Source of the DNA: Ascarosepion bandense
Lineage: Eukaryota > Mollusca > Cephalopoda > Sepiida > Sepiidae
Reading direction: 5' to 3'
DNA: 64,000 nucleotides
Assembly (NCBI GenBank): GCA_037127315.1
Contig: JBBBDQ010000347.1
Span: 689,501-753,500, forward strand
Every line of letters begins with the position of its first letter. Position 1 is the first letter of the stretch. Under the pieces are notes generated by a model that made no database searches, had not been told where the DNA came from, and saw only the letters and a program-made list of their open reading frames with translations. Positions 63,561 to 64,000 of this stretch are shown piece by piece. The translations under genes and the position numbers were made by a program.

Positions 63561-64000
63561 ATCGCTAAAACTATTGTAACAAAACAATCGAATCTAAAAA
63601 TATTTTCTGGCTTTGAATAATCCATAAAGGGTTTATTACTCGTAGATGAATGAATCAATCAATTATTTCAACTCCTGATAATTGTTTCAAACTGCAATAT
63701 TGCACATTGAGTTCGCCTATCCAAGCTGATATTATCAAAGGTTGACTTAGGTTCTTAGTTCAAATCATAACCTGTGTTTCATGCGCTATTCTAAATAATT
63801 AAAAACTGGCCAATAAAATAAACGTAGCTTTTAACCTATTACTGAATATATCTTCAAAGTTTGTCTGTTTTGTCTTTTGCAAAAGTTTCTCCCCGTAGAT
63901 ATTAATGTAGTTCATTGTAATACATTTGTTTCTGTTCACTATTATTAAACATTCCATAGTCTTGTTGAAATGTCCTCTACGCAGCCATAACTTTTTTATT
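63561..64000. other. Unassigned AT-rich stretch
   Basis: No feature seen up to the window end. Confidence 0.4.

Noticed and set aside
1..64000. CRISPR arrays, operons, Shine-Dalgarno sites, phage or plasmid modules
   Set aside because: None seen. Direct repeats here are microsatellites and satellites, and all coding relics are eukaryotic retroelements or transposons.

Overview
The window reads as repeat-dense, AT-rich intergenic or intronic DNA of an animal. No host gene with exons could be supported. A cephalopod, most likely an octopus, is the best inference. The grounds are: more than a dozen copies of a ~310 bp tRNA-derived SINE that fits the octopus SINE style; two LINE families in many 5'-truncated copies; mariner-type transposase relics; Penelope-like element (PLE) relics; and dozens of (TA)n, (CA)n, (GATA)n and (CTT)n arrays. 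The species assignment is inference, not proof.

Layout. 0-7 kb: an ~85 bp minisatellite, a divergent ~370 bp repeat present as two inverted copies (one inside a SINE), a composite (ATCT)n array, then a mosaic of (TA)n arrays with short unique blocks and a TIR-bearing element. 7-16 kb: LINE-R fragments, a complete-looking hammerhead ribozyme (9917-9978, minus strand), a 398 bp TA-target MITE, SINEs (one split by a solo LTR), a ~100 bp tandem repeat, a second TIR element and a 5S rRNA relic. 17-20.6 kb: a dead mariner fragment and the longest coding remnant, a LINE-J element with a 789-codon endonuclease/reverse-transcriptase ORF. 21-35 kb: a long foldback palindrome, SINE pairs, a PLE C-terminal relic and a broken mariner-superfamily transposase. 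35-46 kb: a second MITE, a ~125 bp satellite, clustered LINE-J 3' ends, and a triplet-repeat block with a palindrome in it. 45.5-53 kb: LINE-R 3' end, a larger PLE relic, a decayed hammerhead copy and an LTR with primer-binding site. 54-64 kb: a SINE split by LINE-J, a MITE split by a solo LTR, a long pyrimidine tract, more LINE and SINE copies, and a second 5S-related relic.

The repeats do not form a pathway, but their nesting gives relative ages: LTR after SINE, LTR after MITE, LINE-J after SINE, and SINE after LINE-J. All coding relics examined carry stops or frameshifts. LINE-J denotes the family with 3' end CTTGCTCGGGGTGATATGAT then poly(A). LINE-R denotes the family ending in a (GAA)n tail. 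These are working labels of mine, not database names. The signals most worth a second look are the hammerhead ribozyme and the hairpin/GAAA cassettes linked to the (TA)n-bounded elements.
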